Part shown: positions 25,985-36,189 of the stretch, piece after piece
How positions within the stretch are numbered: position 1 is the stretch's first letter
Layout: every line of letters begins with the position of its first letter
NCBI GenBank assembly: GCA_015654535.1
Contig: JAATGU010000049.1
Coordinates: forward strand, 1-64,000
Length of the DNA: 64,000 nt
Direction of reading: 5' to 3'
Source of the DNA: Bacteroidales bacterium
GTDB lineage: Bacteria; Bacteroidota; Bacteroidia; Bacteroidales; Bacteroidaceae
Notes under the pieces: model-generated
Told to the model about the DNA's origin: nothing
Databases searched by the model: none
Seen by the model: the letters and a program-made list of their open reading frames with translations, nothing else
Position numbers and translations under genes: made by a program

Positions 25985-27832
25985 TTATAGCTCAATAATG
26001 AGTGATTGTCTGGGTGAAAGAGTTCGATTTTTAGTCAGATCAATCGTATTTCCACTGATAATATCTTTGCCGGTTAAAGTTTCTTTTATTATTTCATTGT
26101 AATTTTTCACGGTAAAGATTTGTTCTTTATTTGTTCCGTTAAGAATAACTAAGTCCGTTTTCCCCTCGAAGCTGCGAGCATAGACATAGACACCGTTTTG
26201 CGGAATGAAATGTATCATTGCCCCTTTAGAGATCACAGAGTTATCTTTTCTCCAATGTAATATTTTGCTGATATAATTAAAGGCTTCATTCTGAAGTTGA
26301 GTACGTCCGCCGTTGGTAAAAGCGTTTTGAGTATCATTATTCCAACCTCCCGGAAAATCTTTTCGCACATATCCGTCGCTTTTATCTTTTTTGCCATTCA
26401 TCATAATCTCTGTACCATAGTAAAGTTGAGGAATACGTCGGGTAGTCAGCAATAATGTTACCGCTTGCTTTAATTCCGCAAGATCATTCCCATCTTCCAA
26501 AAAACGATTCGTATCATGATTGTCCAGAAAAGCCATTACAGAAGCGGGGTTGGGGTAGAGGAAATCATATACAAAATTGTTGTAAATGCGATTCAGCCCT
26601 TTACCATCTTCATTGCTTTCTTCGTTTTTTGCCTGACTCATCTTATCATAGAAGCTAAAATCCATCACCGTTTTGAGGTTGGAATTACGCGGAGCCGCCA
26701 ATTTGGAATCTTTTTGCCAGTAGGCGGTATAAGCTGGTTCTGTGACCCAGGATTCGCCAACAACATTAAAATTAGGATATTCTTAATTCAGTTCTTTCAT
26801 CCATTCTGCCATTGCGTTGAAGTCGGCATAAGGATATGTGTCCATCCGAATGCCATCAATACCTGCATATTCAATCCACCAGAAACTATTCTGAATAAGA
26901 TAACGGATCACATGAGGATTGCGTTGATTCAAATCGGGCATTGAGCGTACAAACCACCCATCATTCATCACGCTAAAATCCTGGCTGGAGGCATATGGGT
27001 CAACGTGAGGAGTTAGTTTGAAGGAGGTCTGAACAAAGTTTTTTTCATAATCAGGATGATTGAACCAATCTCGGGAAGGCATATCTTTTAACCATGGATG
27101 CTGGTCACCGCAGTGATTAAAAATCATATCCATTACAATCTTGAGTCCTTTATCGTGGGCTTTTTCAATTAAGGTCTTATATTCATCATTGCTCCCCAGG
27201 CGAGGGTCTACTTTGTAATAGTTTGTGGTAGCATAGCCATGATATGACCCTCCGTTCATATTGTTTTCCAGAACAGGAGTGAACCATAAAGCGGTAACTC
27301 CTAATTCATTGAAATAATCCAAATGTTTTTCAATGCCTGCAAGGTCCCCGCCATGACGGGCATTCGGATCTTTTCGGTCTGCTATGGAGGGAGACAATGT
27401 TTTATTATTATCATTCTCAGGATTTCCGTTGGCAAAGCGATCAGGCATTAGCATATAAAGTACATCCGAAGCATCAAAACCGATTCGTTCATTTCCCTTT
27501 TTTGTGCGTTGTTTGAGCTCATAAAATTGAATGTCTTTTTTCTTTCCTTGTGTAAATGTTAGTTCTACTTTTCCTGCTTCTACTTCTTTATCGAGTGTGA
27601 GGTAAATTAATAAGTAATTAGGACTTTCCAATTTAATCACACTACTTAAGTGTACTCCGGGGTAGCGTACGGTAACATCTGATGAAGCTATATTTTTTCC
27701 GTATACCATCAGCTGGAGTTTGGGGTTTTTCATCCCAATATACCAAAAGGATGGCTCTATCTTATCTATTTTTCCGACTGCATTCATAGTGATAACTACA
27801 AACAAGATGAAAGTTAAAAATGCTTTTCTCAT
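25985..27832 (-). pseudogene. GH13 alpha-amylase (neopullulanase/SusA-like) with an in-frame stop
   Basis: The frame from 27832 to 25985 encodes one continuous GH13 enzyme of about 615 codons, with a signal peptide (MRKAFLTFILFVVITMNAVG), an N-terminal Ig-like domain (IEPSFWYIGMKNPKLQLMVY) and a TIM barrel. Codon 350 (26783-26785) is TAA. Reading through keeps the same frame and restores the expected EYPNFNVVGESW, so the change looks like AAA to TAA in a Lys codon. The nucleophile D331 (GIRMD) lies before the stop, but the acid/base E360 (GESW) and the HDTNRF aspartate lie after it, so the truncated product should be inactive. Apart from the stop, the frame and motifs are intact, so the change is recent or a sequencing error. 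Confidence 0.88.
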
Positions 27833-27920
27833 AGTCTTATTAATTTAATGTTACGTGGATGCGAATATACATTAAAAATTTGCATACTGCCTTTTTACTC
27901 TTTATTCTCTTTATCAAATT

Positions 27921-27940
27921 TTATGCAAACGTTTTCATAA
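27921..27940. promoter_or_regulatory. LacI/GalR-type operator upstream of the amylase
   Basis: TTATGCAAACGTTTTCATAA is palindromic over 20 bp except for one base pair, with the central AACGTT typical of LacI-family sites (cre-like TGnAAnCGnTnnCA). It lies about 90-110 bp upstream of the amylase start and between that gene and the terminator of the decarboxylase operon. No LacI gene is in the window. Confidence 0.65.
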
Positions 27941-27950
27941 CTTGCTTATA

Positions 27951-27987
27951 AAAAAACGTCTGCTCCCATTAAAGAGAACAGACGTTT
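27951..27987 (-). terminator. Rho-independent terminator of the decarboxylase operon
   Basis: On the minus strand, 20 bp after the OadB-type stop codon, a 9-bp stem (AAACGTCTG with CAGACGTTT) closes a 16-base loop and is followed by a run of seven T. It separates the operon from the amylase gene. Confidence 0.85.
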
Positions 27988-28006
27988 CATTATGTTAAAT
28001 ATTCTT

Positions 28007-29167
28007 CTACATTAAGAATCCCAAAAGAACACCGGCGGCAACTGCCGAGCCGATAACTCCTGCTACATTTGGACCCATGGCATGCATGAGTAAGTAGTTG
28101 GTAGAATCATATTCCAATCCTATGTTCTGTGAAATACGAGCTGACATAGGAACAGCGGATACTCCTGCATTACCAATCAGCGGATTAATTTTATTACCTT
28201 TCTTAAGTATCAGATTGAATACCTTGACAAATAAAACACCTGAAGCTGTGGCAATAATGAAAGCCATAAAGCCTAAGAAGAAGATAAACAAAGTGCTTGG
28301 AGTTATAAATTCGCTGGCTTGGGTTGAAGCTCCAACTGTTAAGCCCAATAAAATGGTGACGATATCAATCATTGGTCCACTTGCCGTATCGGCCAAACGA
28401 CGGGTAACTCCGCTTTCTTTCAACAGGTTTCCAAAGAATAACATTCCCAACAATGGTAAACCGGAAGGTACTAAAAAACAGGTTAGTAATAGTCCGATAA
28501 TTGGGAACATTACTTTTTCAGTGTGAGAAACTTGACGTGCAGGCTTCATTCGGATTAATCGCTCCTTTTTAGTTGTTAACAATCGCATAATAGGGGGCTG
28601 TATCACCGGTACTAGTGCCATATACGAATAAGCCGAAACGGCGATAGCACCTAGTAAACTTGGAGCTAATTTAGAGGCAAGGAAGATTGCGGTAGGGCCA
28701 TCGGCACCACCAATAATAGCGATACCAGCAGCTTGGTTAGGCGCAAAGCCTAAAAACAGAGCAATCATATAAGCTCCAAAAATGCCAAATTGTGCGGCAG
28801 CTCCCACCAACATTAATTTGGGATTGGATATCAGGGCCGAAAAATCTGTCATGGCTCCGATTCCTAAGAAAATCAATGGTGGATACCAACCACATTTTAC
28901 CCCTTGATATAAGATATTGAATACAGAGCCTTCTTCATAGATGCCCAGTTCAAGACCGGCATCCATTTTGAAAGGAATATTACCGATAAGTATACCAAAT
29001 CCAATAGGAATTAGTAACATTGGTTCAAAATCTTTTTTAACGGCCAAATAGATAAAAAACATTCCGACAAGCAGCATTACAAGACCGCCCGGCGTAACGT
29101 TTGCGAATCCTGTATAACTCCAGAAATCGCCTAAATTATTTGTTAGAAATGTTGCAAACTCTCCCAT
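28007..29167 (-). CDS. Na+-translocating decarboxylase beta subunit
   Basis: A 386-residue membrane protein of the OadB/MmdB/GcdB family, with about nine to eleven helices and the signature IIGGADGPTAIFLASKLAP that carries the Asp involved in Na+ transfer. It releases CO2 from carboxybiotin and couples this to Na+ export across the inner membrane. The neighbouring carboxyltransferase and methylmalonyl-CoA epimerase show that the substrate is most likely (S)-methylmalonyl-CoA. It is the last gene of the operon, 4 bp after the biotin carrier, and is followed by a terminator. Confidence 0.93.
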   Translation of the reverse strand: MGEFATFLTNNLGDFWSYTGFANVTPGGLVMLLVGMFFIYLAVKKDFEPMLLIPIGFGILIGNIPFKMDAGLELGIYEEGSVFNILYQGVKCGWYPPLIFLGIGAMTDFSALISNPKLMLVGAAAQFGIFGAYMIALFLGFAPNQAAGIAIIGGADGPTAIFLASKLAPSLLGAIAVSAYSYMALVPVIQPPIMRLLTTKKERLIRMKPARQVSHTEKVMFPIIGLLLTCFLVPSGLPLLGMLFFGNLLKESGVTRRLADTASGPMIDIVTILLGLTVGASTQASEFITPSTLFIFFLGFMAFIIATASGVLFVKVFNLILKKGNKINPLIGNAGVSAVPMSARISQNIGLEYDSTNYLLMHAMGPNVAGVIGSAVAAGVLLGFLM

Positions 29168-29171
29168 ACTA

Positions 29172-29600
29172 TTATTCGATTATGATCAGATCCGTACCTT
29201 CCAGTACAGAATCTCCCTTGTTTACATTAATAGCAGAAATTTTGCCATCTTTGTCCGCATTAATATTATTTTCCATTTTCATAGCTTCCAGAATAAGAAT
29301 TGTTTGTCCTTTCTTTACAGCATCTCCTACGTTTACTTTAATGTCTAGTATAATGCCAGGAAGGGGAGACTTAACCGCACTCTTATTTGAATTAACTGCC
29401 GGACGTGAAATAACTGGTGCGCCGTCTTCTTTTTTAGGAGCTGCTGCCGGACGAGTGATAGGTTTAGGTACGATAGGTTTGTCTATCTCAACTTTATAAG
29501 GTGTACCATTAACTTCAACGGCAGCGATGTTGTTATCATCAATGTCGTTCACTGTCACTTTATAGAGGTTCCCATTGATTTTATATTTATATTGTTTCAT
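29172..29600 (-). CDS. Biotin carboxyl carrier subunit of methylmalonyl-CoA decarboxylase
   Basis: A 142-residue carrier. The biotinylation motif EAMKMEN places the modified lysine at K108. Before the biotinyl domain (about 75-142) is a flexible Pro/Ala/Lys linker (about 42-70) and an N-terminal segment that usually docks to the partner subunits. It moves the carboxyl group from the transferase subunit to the membrane beta subunit. Genes on both sides are the other subunits of the same complex. Confidence 0.93.
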   Translation of the reverse strand: MKQYKYKINGNLYKVTVNDIDDNNIAAVEVNGTPYKVEIDKPIVPKPITRPAAAPKKEDGAPVISRPAVNSNKSAVKSPLPGIILDIKVNVGDAVKKGQTILILEAMKMENNINADKDGKISAINVNKGDSVLEGTDLIIIE

Positions 29601-29636
29601 CTTTTATTAAATTAAGAATTAATACTAAAAGGTTCT

Positions 29637-30554
29637 TTAACGTCTATGAGGTGTTTCACGTAAGGTATAAATTTTAGAATTCCATGGGGAGTAGTTACGT
29701 TTAACCTTATTAATAGTCAATACCGTATCTTCTACATCATGTACATTATCCTGATATTCGTGCAATGCCATCGCAATAGCAGCAAATACTTCACCGGATT
29801 CTACTCCAATAGATTTTTCGTGGGCAACTTTTTTGTCGGTAATACCATGAACTTTCATTGCATTTCTTTTTGATAAACGTATGGAAATATTCCCGATGAA
29901 TTTAAAAGCTAAATAGAGGAGAATTAAACCAAGGAAAACCACTCCCATAGCAATGACGGTCATACCTATGCCGGCAGAGTCGTGTTGATGGAAGCTATCA
30001 ATCTTTGTGTTTTTATCAAGTGTAAGATTATTGGTACCGGGAGTAACATAATTTTTGTTATCTAATCCTTTTACAACCCATTTAGCACTTCCATCCTCTT
30101 CACGTCCATAAGAATAGTCCGTAAGAATGCTTGCTGGAATTGTTACCGAATCAATTAAAGTGATTCCATCAGAATCATACAGACCAACCCAGTTGGAGTG
30201 GGTAGGATCTAAGGTGAAATTCACATGGAAAGTTCCTCTGTTTGGTTTCTCGTCAGCCCAGAAAAGTAAATGTTGACGAGGCGCAATTTCTGTCATTGCA
30301 TCTGCTTTTGGGATAGAATACATTTTAGGATTATTCTTATCATTTGTCAGATAGCAGCTTTTTAAATTAACGGTTGCAAAGGAGGAGTTATAAATTTCTA
30401 TCCACGGGCTATGCACTCCATAGTCATCCTGAACATTTGCTTTATTACTTAACATTACTTCGTTAATTTGCAAGCTTTTGGTGCCTTGTGCGTTTGCACC
30501 AAAACATACTGCTAACAGCATAATGATTAATATTCCTTTATTTATTTTATTCAT
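29637..30554 (-). CDS. Lamin-tail domain/OadG-type gamma subunit fusion
   Basis: A 305-residue protein with a signal peptide ending near GANAQ (residue 23). Residues about 26-175 form a lamin-tail-type beta domain (LQINEVMLSNKA, SPWIEIYNSS, SYGREEDGSAKW), which would be outside the inner membrane. One membrane helix follows (about 194-221), then a cytoplasmic tail rich in basic residues, which matches the short OadG gamma subunit. Ordinary OadG proteins are about 80-120 residues and lack the external domain. It lies in the decarboxylase operon, so it most likely holds the complex together at the membrane; the role of the external domain is unknown. Confidence 0.8.
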   Translation of the reverse strand: MNKINKGILIIMLLAVCFGANAQGTKSLQINEVMLSNKANVQDDYGVHSPWIEIYNSSFATVNLKSCYLTNDKNNPKMYSIPKADAMTEIAPRQHLLFWADEKPNRGTFHVNFTLDPTHSNWVGLYDSDGITLIDSVTIPASILTDYSYGREEDGSAKWVVKGLDNKNYVTPGTNNLTLDKNTKIDSFHQHDSAGIGMTVIAMGVVFLGLILLYLAFKFIGNISIRLSKRNAMKVHGITDKKVAHEKSIGVESGEVFAAIAMALHEYQDNVHDVEDTVLTINKVKRNYSPWNSKIYTLRETPHRR

Positions 30555-30575
30555 AACATATTATTTTATAGTTAC

Positions 30576-32129
30576 TTATAATGGAATATTACCATGCTTC
30601 TTAGCAGGGTTAGTTAATTTCTTTGTCTGTAATTGCTGTAAGGCCCGAATAATGCGGAAACGTGTATTTCTAGGTTCAATCACATCATCAATGTAACCAT
30701 ACTTTGCTGCATTATAAGGGTTAGCGAATAACTTAGTGTACTCTGCTTCTTTTTCTGCCATAAATGCTGCCGGATCTTCAGCTACTTTTGCTTCTTTGGC
30801 ATATAGAACTTCTACTGCGCCTGCACCACCCATTACGGCTATTTCCGCTGTTGGCCATGCATAGTTCATATCTCCACGAAGTTGCTTGCAACTCATTACG
30901 ATATGTGAACCTCCGTATGATTTTCTAAGGGTAATCGTTACTTTAGGAACGGTTGCCTCACCATATGCATACAGTAATTTGGCTCCATGAAGAATTACCC
31001 CGTTATATTCTTGCCCAGTTCCGGGAAGGAATCCTGGAACATCAACCAATGTTACCAAAGGGATGTTAAAGGCATCGCAGAAACGAACAAAACGTCCGGC
31101 TTTACGTGAAGCATTGCTATCAAGTACTCCTGCCAGATATTTTGGTTGATTGGCAACAAGACCTACAGACTGCCCATTAAAACGAGCAAAACCTATAATA
31201 ATATTTTTAGAGAAATCTTTTTGTACTTCGAGGAATTCCCCATTATCAATGATTGCTCCAATCACTTCATACATATCATAGGGCTTGTTGGGACTATCGG
31301 GGATAATTTCATTCAATGAATCTTCCAGACGATCAATAGGATCATCACACATTACAAGTGGAGCTTCTTCTAAGTTGTTTTGAGGAATAAAGCTGAGCAG
31401 CTTGCGGATAATTCCTAAACCTTCCTCTTCTGTTTGTGCTGTAAAATGAGTTACACCTGATTTAGATGAGTGTACACTTGCTCCACCAAGAGCTTCTTGT
31501 GTAACATCTTCACCAGTGACGGTCTTCACAACTTTTGGTCCGGTAAGGAACATGTATGAAGTGCCTTCCATCATTAAAGTAAAATCCGTTAATGCGGGAG
31601 AATAAACTGCACCACCGGCACAAGGACCAAAAATTCCTGAAATTTGAGGAATAACACCGGATGCCATAATGTTACGTTGAAAAATTTCAGCGTAGCCTCC
31701 CAATGCATTGATCCCTTCTTGAATTCGCGCGCCACCTGAATCATTGATTCCAATGACCGGTGCACCCATTTTCATGGCTTGATCCATTACTTTGCAAATC
31801 TTTAATGCCATTGTTTCTGATAGAGAACCACCAAATACAGTGAAATCTTGAGCAAAAACATATACTAATCTTCCTTCAATAGTGCCGTACCCGGTAACAA
31901 CTCCATCACCAAGGTATGATTTCTTTTCTTGTCCAAAGTTGGTACATCTATGTTTTACAAACATATCAAATTCTTCAAAACTGCCTTCGTCTAATAATTG
32001 AGAAATACGCTCACGAGCAGTGTATTTTCCTTTTGCGTGTTGTTTTTCAATAGCTTTTTCGCCGCCACCTAAGCGAGCCTGAGTACGTAGTTCTATAAGC
32101 TCTTTTACTTTTTCAAGTTGGTTACTCAT
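30576..32129 (-). CDS. mmdA: Methylmalonyl-CoA decarboxylase alpha (carboxyltransferase) subunit
   Basis: A 517-residue biotin-dependent carboxyltransferase, the usual length for MmdA/PccB. Oxyanion-loop motifs [21 protein letters not shown] and [17 protein letters not shown] are present, as is the C-terminal motif [14 protein letters not shown]. It transfers the carboxyl group of methylmalonyl-CoA to biotin on the carrier protein. PccB-type propionyl-CoA carboxylase subunits look alike, but here the beta, gamma and carrier subunits of a Na+ pump follow. Confidence 0.92.
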   Translation of the reverse strand: MSNQLEKVKELIELRTQARLGGGEKAIEKQHAKGKYTARERISQLLDEGSFEEFDMFVKHRCTNFGQEKKSYLGDGVVTGYGTIEGRLVYVFAQDFTVFGGSLSETMALKICKVMDQAMKMGAPVIGINDSGGARIQEGINALGGYAEIFQRNIMASGVIPQISGIFGPCAGGAVYSPALTDFTLMMEGTSYMFLTGPKVVKTVTGEDVTQEALGGASVHSSKSGVTHFTAQTEEEGLGIIRKLLSFIPQNNLEEAPLVMCDDPIDRLEDSLNEIIPDSPNKPYDMYEVIGAIIDNGEFLEVQKDFSKNIIIGFARFNGQSVGLVANQPKYLAGVLDSNASRKAGRFVRFCDAFNIPLVTLVDVPGFLPGTGQEYNGVILHGAKLLYAYGEATVPKVTITLRKSYGGSHIVMSCKQLRGDMNYAWPTAEIAVMGGAGAVEVLYAKEAKVAEDPAAFMAEKEAEYTKLFANPYNAAKYGYIDDVIEPRNTRFRIIRALQQLQTKKLTNPAKKHGNIPL

Positions 32130-32156
32130 GAATTTATTATTTTAAAAGTTAATAAT

Positions 32157-32561
32157 TTAATGTTCACATAGTTCGGTAAGTACTCCAAGGGTGGATTTGG
32201 GATGAAGAAAAGCTATTTTTAATCCTTCTGCACCATTGCGAGGTGCTTTATCTATTGTACGGATTTCTTTTTTCTCTGCTTCTTCCAAAGCATTTGCTAC
32301 TCCATCTTCAATGGCAAATGCTATATGGTGAATGCCTGCTCCTTTGTTTTCAATAAATTTAGCAATAGTACTTTCAGGGCTAGTAGGCTCTAATAATTCT
32401 ATTTTGGTATCTCCTACTTTTAAAAATGCAGTTCTAACTTTTTGGTCTTCAACCACTTCTATGTTATAGCATTTTAAGCCTAATACATTCTCATAGTAAG
32501 GTAAGGCTTCTTCAATGCTTTTTACAGCAATACCTAAATGTTCAATGTGTGAAATCTTCAT
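32157..32561 (-). CDS. mce: Methylmalonyl-CoA epimerase
   Basis: A 134-residue glyoxalase/VOC-fold epimerase. Metal-ligand positions are seen in HIEHLGIAV, GIHHIAFAIED and the terminal LTELCEH. It interconverts (R)- and (S)-methylmalonyl-CoA in the succinate-to-propionate route. The ATG at 32561 (MKISHIEHLG) is preferred; the longer frame to 32618 adds 19 residues with no family similarity. It is the first gene of the decarboxylase operon, 27 bp upstream of mmdA. Confidence 0.92.
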   Translation of the reverse strand: MKISHIEHLGIAVKSIEEALPYYENVLGLKCYNIEVVEDQKVRTAFLKVGDTKIELLEPTSPESTIAKFIENKGAGIHHIAFAIEDGVANALEEAEKKEIRTIDKAPRNGAEGLKIAFLHPKSTLGVLTELCEH

Positions 32562-32679
32562 GACTATTCTATTTTTTGTTAGTATATTAATGTATCTATA
32601 ACCGATAAAGCAATACAAAGAAAGTCAATTACTTCTTAATAAAGAAATATTTCTTCATTTAATTTAGGACAATATGCAG

Positions 32680-35091
32680 TTAGAACTCTAATAGTAACCG
32701 GATATTGATTTGACGAGATGTAAGGTAATTGGGAACCGCATACTGGTTATTGTACACATCTGTGACCCAATAATAGGAGTTCACGTTGCTTATTCCAAGC
32801 AAATTGAAAACATCTGCTCCAATCCACATGTTTCGTATGTGACGGCTGATGCGTCCACGATAATCTCCATTCTCATTATCTATTAATTGACGGGATATCC
32901 CAATATCTACACGGCGGTAAGCGGGAGTACGGAATACCATTTTCTCTCTTCCGGAATGAGGAGGACCAAAAGGTAAACCGTCGGCTAAGGTAGCTTTCAG
33001 ATTCATTTTCCATTTCTTATTTCCACGGAAATAGTCGGTAAAGTACAAAGATAAGTTATACCGTTGGTCTGTAGGGCGAGGAATCCATTTTTCGTTGATC
33101 TTTTCTTTTGTCTGCATTAATGAAAGACACAGCCATGAGTCAGTTCCGGGTACAAACTCTCCAAATAGTTTCATATCAAGTCCGGCGGCGTACCCGCTTG
33201 CCATGTTTTTACCGTAATAGCTGATGCGTACATTATCGACATTATAAGGAACCAAATTGCTGAGCATTTTGTAATACAACTCGGTAGTAAACTTAAATGG
33301 ACGACCCAATGTGCGGAATTTATAATCACTAGCTAAAACAAAGTGAATGGAACGCTGTGATTTAATATCTTTATTTAGCACCACCACTGTATTTCCATTT
33401 ATAGTTGTTGTGTCTCTAAACTCCTTGTAGAAAGGTGCTTGATAATAGACTCCGGTAGCTCCACGGAAGGTAAAGTTCTCATTAAATTTGGGGATTAAGG
33501 CCATCGAAACGCGTGGACTGAAGATAAATTCTTTGTTCCAGTTCCAGTAGCTGCCTCGTATTCCTGCATTAAAAGTAAATAATCCTAAGTCAGAAGAGAA
33601 TTTATAAGTGTCTTGTGTATAAAATGAAAGCCGGTTACTTTTTATTTCATTTTTGGAAGCTAAACTGTAAATCAATTCTACATCATTACTTGTGTGAGGT
33701 AGAGAATATCCCGCAGAATCTCTCATTTCCCATTCGCGAAGTTTATCTTTAATAAACTCTTTTTTAAATTCCAATCCCCATTTTATCTGATGACTTTTTA
33801 CTTTGTGATTGCCGGTAATAGAGTAACTTTGCACATTTGCATTTAGATAATTACGGGCATGCTCCATATAAGTTCCCACACCAACGGTCTGGTCTTCATT
33901 GCTTGTTTCCCCTGAAGTATTTTCATCCAGAGAGCTTAACCAATATTCTCCTGTAATATCGTAAGTTTCTTGTTCTTTAGTATGGAAAGCAGAGCCAATA
34001 AAAGTAATATCATTGTAGGGATTAAAATGATAAGTGATGCTTCCTGAACCAAAAAAAGTTTGAAATAAATCCTGTTCTTGGCCTCCAAAGTATACTTTAA
34101 ATTCCTGGACGGAAGAAACGGTCCCAAATTTTGTTGTACGGTCTTTAGGAGTGAAGTTATATTTGTTTTGTGAAATGTTACCAATAAAGCCTACCTCCCA
34201 ACGTTTACTGGGCTTCCAGTTTAGAAAAGTTTGGTAGTCAAAAAAGCTGGGATCATATTCTCCTTTAGTATCCAAAGTACCTAAAAGATAACGATTGCTT
34301 TTGTAACGAATACCATTAGTCATAGAGAAATGTTTGTTAGCGAAGCCTACATAAGCACTTGTTCCAAGGAGGCTGGCAGTCACTGAACCTTCTAACTTAT
34401 CAGGCTTTTTATAAGTGATATCCAGAACAGAAGACATTTTGTCTCCATATTTAGCTTCATATCCTCCGGAAGAAAATCCAACTTCCTGCACCATGTCAGG
34501 ATTAATAAAACTAAGTCCTTCTTGCTGTCCTGACCGGATTAACAAAGGACGATAAATTTCCACGCCGTTCACATAAACAATATTTTCATCAAAACTACCT
34601 CCACGGACATTATACTGAGAGCTTAGTTCATTATGAGAACTCACTCCGGCTTGCGTGGCAATTAATGCCTCAATATTTCCGCCTGAAGCATCTGGCATAA
34701 GTTTTGCTCCTTTCGTATTTATTTTTTCAGTCATACCTGTTTGCCGCTTTGTTTCGGTAACGGTAACTTCGCCTAGTTCGTACCCCGTATTAAGTAACAC
34801 TACATTCAGTGTAATTTCTCCTTTTGGGTTTTTTAGTAAGCGTTTTCTAGTATTATACCCTAGCTTGGAATAAACCAATACTACACTATCTTTGGATGTT
34901 ACATTCAGTGAATAATGTCCTTTCAGGTTAGTTACGGTACCTGCTATGTGTCCTTGAACTCGTACATTAACTATTTCAATCGGATTATTGTCCTGATCCA
35001 ATACAATACCAGATATCTTTGCGGTTTTCTGAGCGCTGATTCCTGAAGGCAATATAATCAATAGAAGTGCGAGGAGTGCACAATATTTCAT
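32680..35091 (-). CDS. TonB-dependent outer membrane receptor
   Basis: An 803-residue receptor with a signal peptide (cleavage near SGISAQ), a carboxypeptidase-D-like beta-sandwich (about 24-110, KISGIVLDQDNNPIE), a plug domain (about 125-235, YNVRGGSFDENIVYVNGVEI) and a C-terminal beta-barrel ending in aromatic LLLEF. It lacks a SusD partner gene, so it is not a classical polysaccharide-utilisation pair; a siderophore, cofactor or peptide substrate is possible. Transcribed alone on the minus strand, 66 bp after the GNAT-like gene. Confidence 0.9.
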   Translation of the reverse strand: MKYCALLALLLIILPSGISAQKTAKISGIVLDQDNNPIEIVNVRVQGHIAGTVTNLKGHYSLNVTSKDSVVLVYSKLGYNTRKRLLKNPKGEITLNVVLLNTGYELGEVTVTETKRQTGMTEKINTKGAKLMPDASGGNIEALIATQAGVSSHNELSSQYNVRGGSFDENIVYVNGVEIYRPLLIRSGQQEGLSFINPDMVQEVGFSSGGYEAKYGDKMSSVLDITYKKPDKLEGSVTASLLGTSAYVGFANKHFSMTNGIRYKSNRYLLGTLDTKGEYDPSFFDYQTFLNWKPSKRWEVGFIGNISQNKYNFTPKDRTTKFGTVSSVQEFKVYFGGQEQDLFQTFFGSGSITYHFNPYNDITFIGSAFHTKEQETYDITGEYWLSSLDENTSGETSNEDQTVGVGTYMEHARNYLNANVQSYSITGNHKVKSHQIKWGLEFKKEFIKDKLREWEMRDSAGYSLPHTSNDVELIYSLASKNEIKSNRLSFYTQDTYKFSSDLGLFTFNAGIRGSYWNWNKEFIFSPRVSMALIPKFNENFTFRGATGVYYQAPFYKEFRDTTTINGNTVVVLNKDIKSQRSIHFVLASDYKFRTLGRPFKFTTELYYKMLSNLVPYNVDNVRISYYGKNMASGYAAGLDMKLFGEFVPGTDSWLCLSLMQTKEKINEKWIPRPTDQRYNLSLYFTDYFRGNKKWKMNLKATLADGLPFGPPHSGREKMVFRTPAYRRVDIGISRQLIDNENGDYRGRISRHIRNMWIGADVFNLLGISNVNSYYWVTDVYNNQYAVPNYLTSRQINIRLLLEF

Positions 35092-35157
35092 AACTAATAT
35101 ATTCTTTTTAGGCGCAGATTGGTCTGTGCTTTATGACTAAATAACGTAAAAAAGAGA

Positions 35158-36141
35158 TTAAGTGTATATTTTAGTAAATAAATTATTTAAAAAAGCCCAT
35201 CTGAAGTGGAACCAGCGCCGGGAACTTTTTTGGTTCCCACCAAATCGAAGAACAAAATCTCTGTATCCATGCTTTTTAAAAGGTAAGCCTACATCCATGT
35301 ATTCTAGATGTTGATAGCCCTCATTAAATGAATATTCTAATGCTTCCCATGTGGCCAATACGCCTGGATAGAGTCTTTTATAAGTCTTGTTCATTCCTCC
35401 AGAGAATAGCAAATAAGCGTTTTTACCAGAAAAAACAATCACTGAGCCTCCTATAATTTTTTCTTTATATTTCACTATAAATATTCGTCCCATACCGCTG
35501 TGCACAGCTTTTTCATCGAAATATTTAAAGAACTCTATACATGGAAAATGTTTTCTTATTTTATATGAATAGTTTTTTCGAAGCATTTTAGAAAAGGCAC
35601 GTATCTCTTCAACGTCCCCAGTAGCATATACTCGGGCTCCGTTAGCGTATCCCTTTTTTATTTGTCTTCGGCGGGATTCACTTATTTTATCCATTAAATT
35701 GGATGTATTGTGCAAAGAAGTCCTTACTTGCAACCAATTAATAGGGAAATATTGATTTTCTCGGAAATATTTGTAGCCAAACAGGGAATTTTCTAAGTTT
35801 CTGAACTCAATGAGAAAGGGTTCTTGAGTTCCTATATTTGTTAAATACTCCAGCATTTCTCCAAAAAGATCTTCAGCGTCTATATTTTCATCAAAATATT
35901 CTCCAGTACCATATATTTCGCATCGAGGAATAAAGGAGGAAAGTGACAGGCGAGTACTTCTTCTAAGAAGAGATAACATTTTGGCCAGAGGTCTCATCTC
36001 ATCATAGGCAACTATCAGAATAGGAGTATATCCGGGAGTTGATTCGTAAATCTGAAACATCTCTTTAGAGTAAAACACATTACTCCCGGGTAGCTTCGGG
36101 ATGTCATTTCCGTGGTAATATGTGATGAGTTTTAGTAACAT
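35158..36141 (-). CDS. GNAT/FemAB-like acyltransferase
   Basis: A 327-residue protein whose C-terminal part (about 150-300) resembles the GNAT/FemAB acyl-transfer fold: SRRRQIKKGYANGARVY, IFIVKYKEKIIGGSVIVFSG and LYPGVLATWEALEYSFNEGY. FemAB-like proteins attach amino acids to peptidoglycan or modify lipids and glycans; the acceptor here cannot be named. A -7 element lies 8 bp before the start, so the message may be near leaderless. Confidence 0.72.
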   Translation of the reverse strand: MLLKLITYYHGNDIPKLPGSNVFYSKEMFQIYESTPGYTPILIVAYDEMRPLAKMLSLLRRSTRLSLSSFIPRCEIYGTGEYFDENIDAEDLFGEMLEYLTNIGTQEPFLIEFRNLENSLFGYKYFRENQYFPINWLQVRTSLHNTSNLMDKISESRRRQIKKGYANGARVYATGDVEEIRAFSKMLRKNYSYKIRKHFPCIEFFKYFDEKAVHSGMGRIFIVKYKEKIIGGSVIVFSGKNAYLLFSGGMNKTYKRLYPGVLATWEALEYSFNEGYQHLEYMDVGLPFKKHGYRDFVLRFGGNQKSSRRWFHFRWAFLNNLFTKIYT

Positions 36142-36148
36142 AGATTTG

Positions 36149-36156
36149 CAAATTTA
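36149..36156 (-). promoter_or_regulatory. -7 element of the GNAT-like gene
   Basis: Minus-strand TAAATTTG, ending 8 bp before the start codon at 36141. Together with the plus-strand element at 36190 it marks a compact divergent promoter region. Confidence 0.5.
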
Positions 36157-36189
36157 TCATTTTTTACTAAGAATTCAAAATCCTAGTCG

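Noticed and set aside
25985..26701. A separate gene for the C-terminal part of the amylase
   Set aside because: Its apparent start is a TTG coding for a conserved Leu within the continuous amylase frame; the upstream 28 codons keep family similarity, so it is one broken gene.
33936..34184. Minus-strand 82-codon frame inside the TonB receptor gene
   Set aside because: Lies in another frame of a clear coding region and resembles no family; shadow of the receptor gene.
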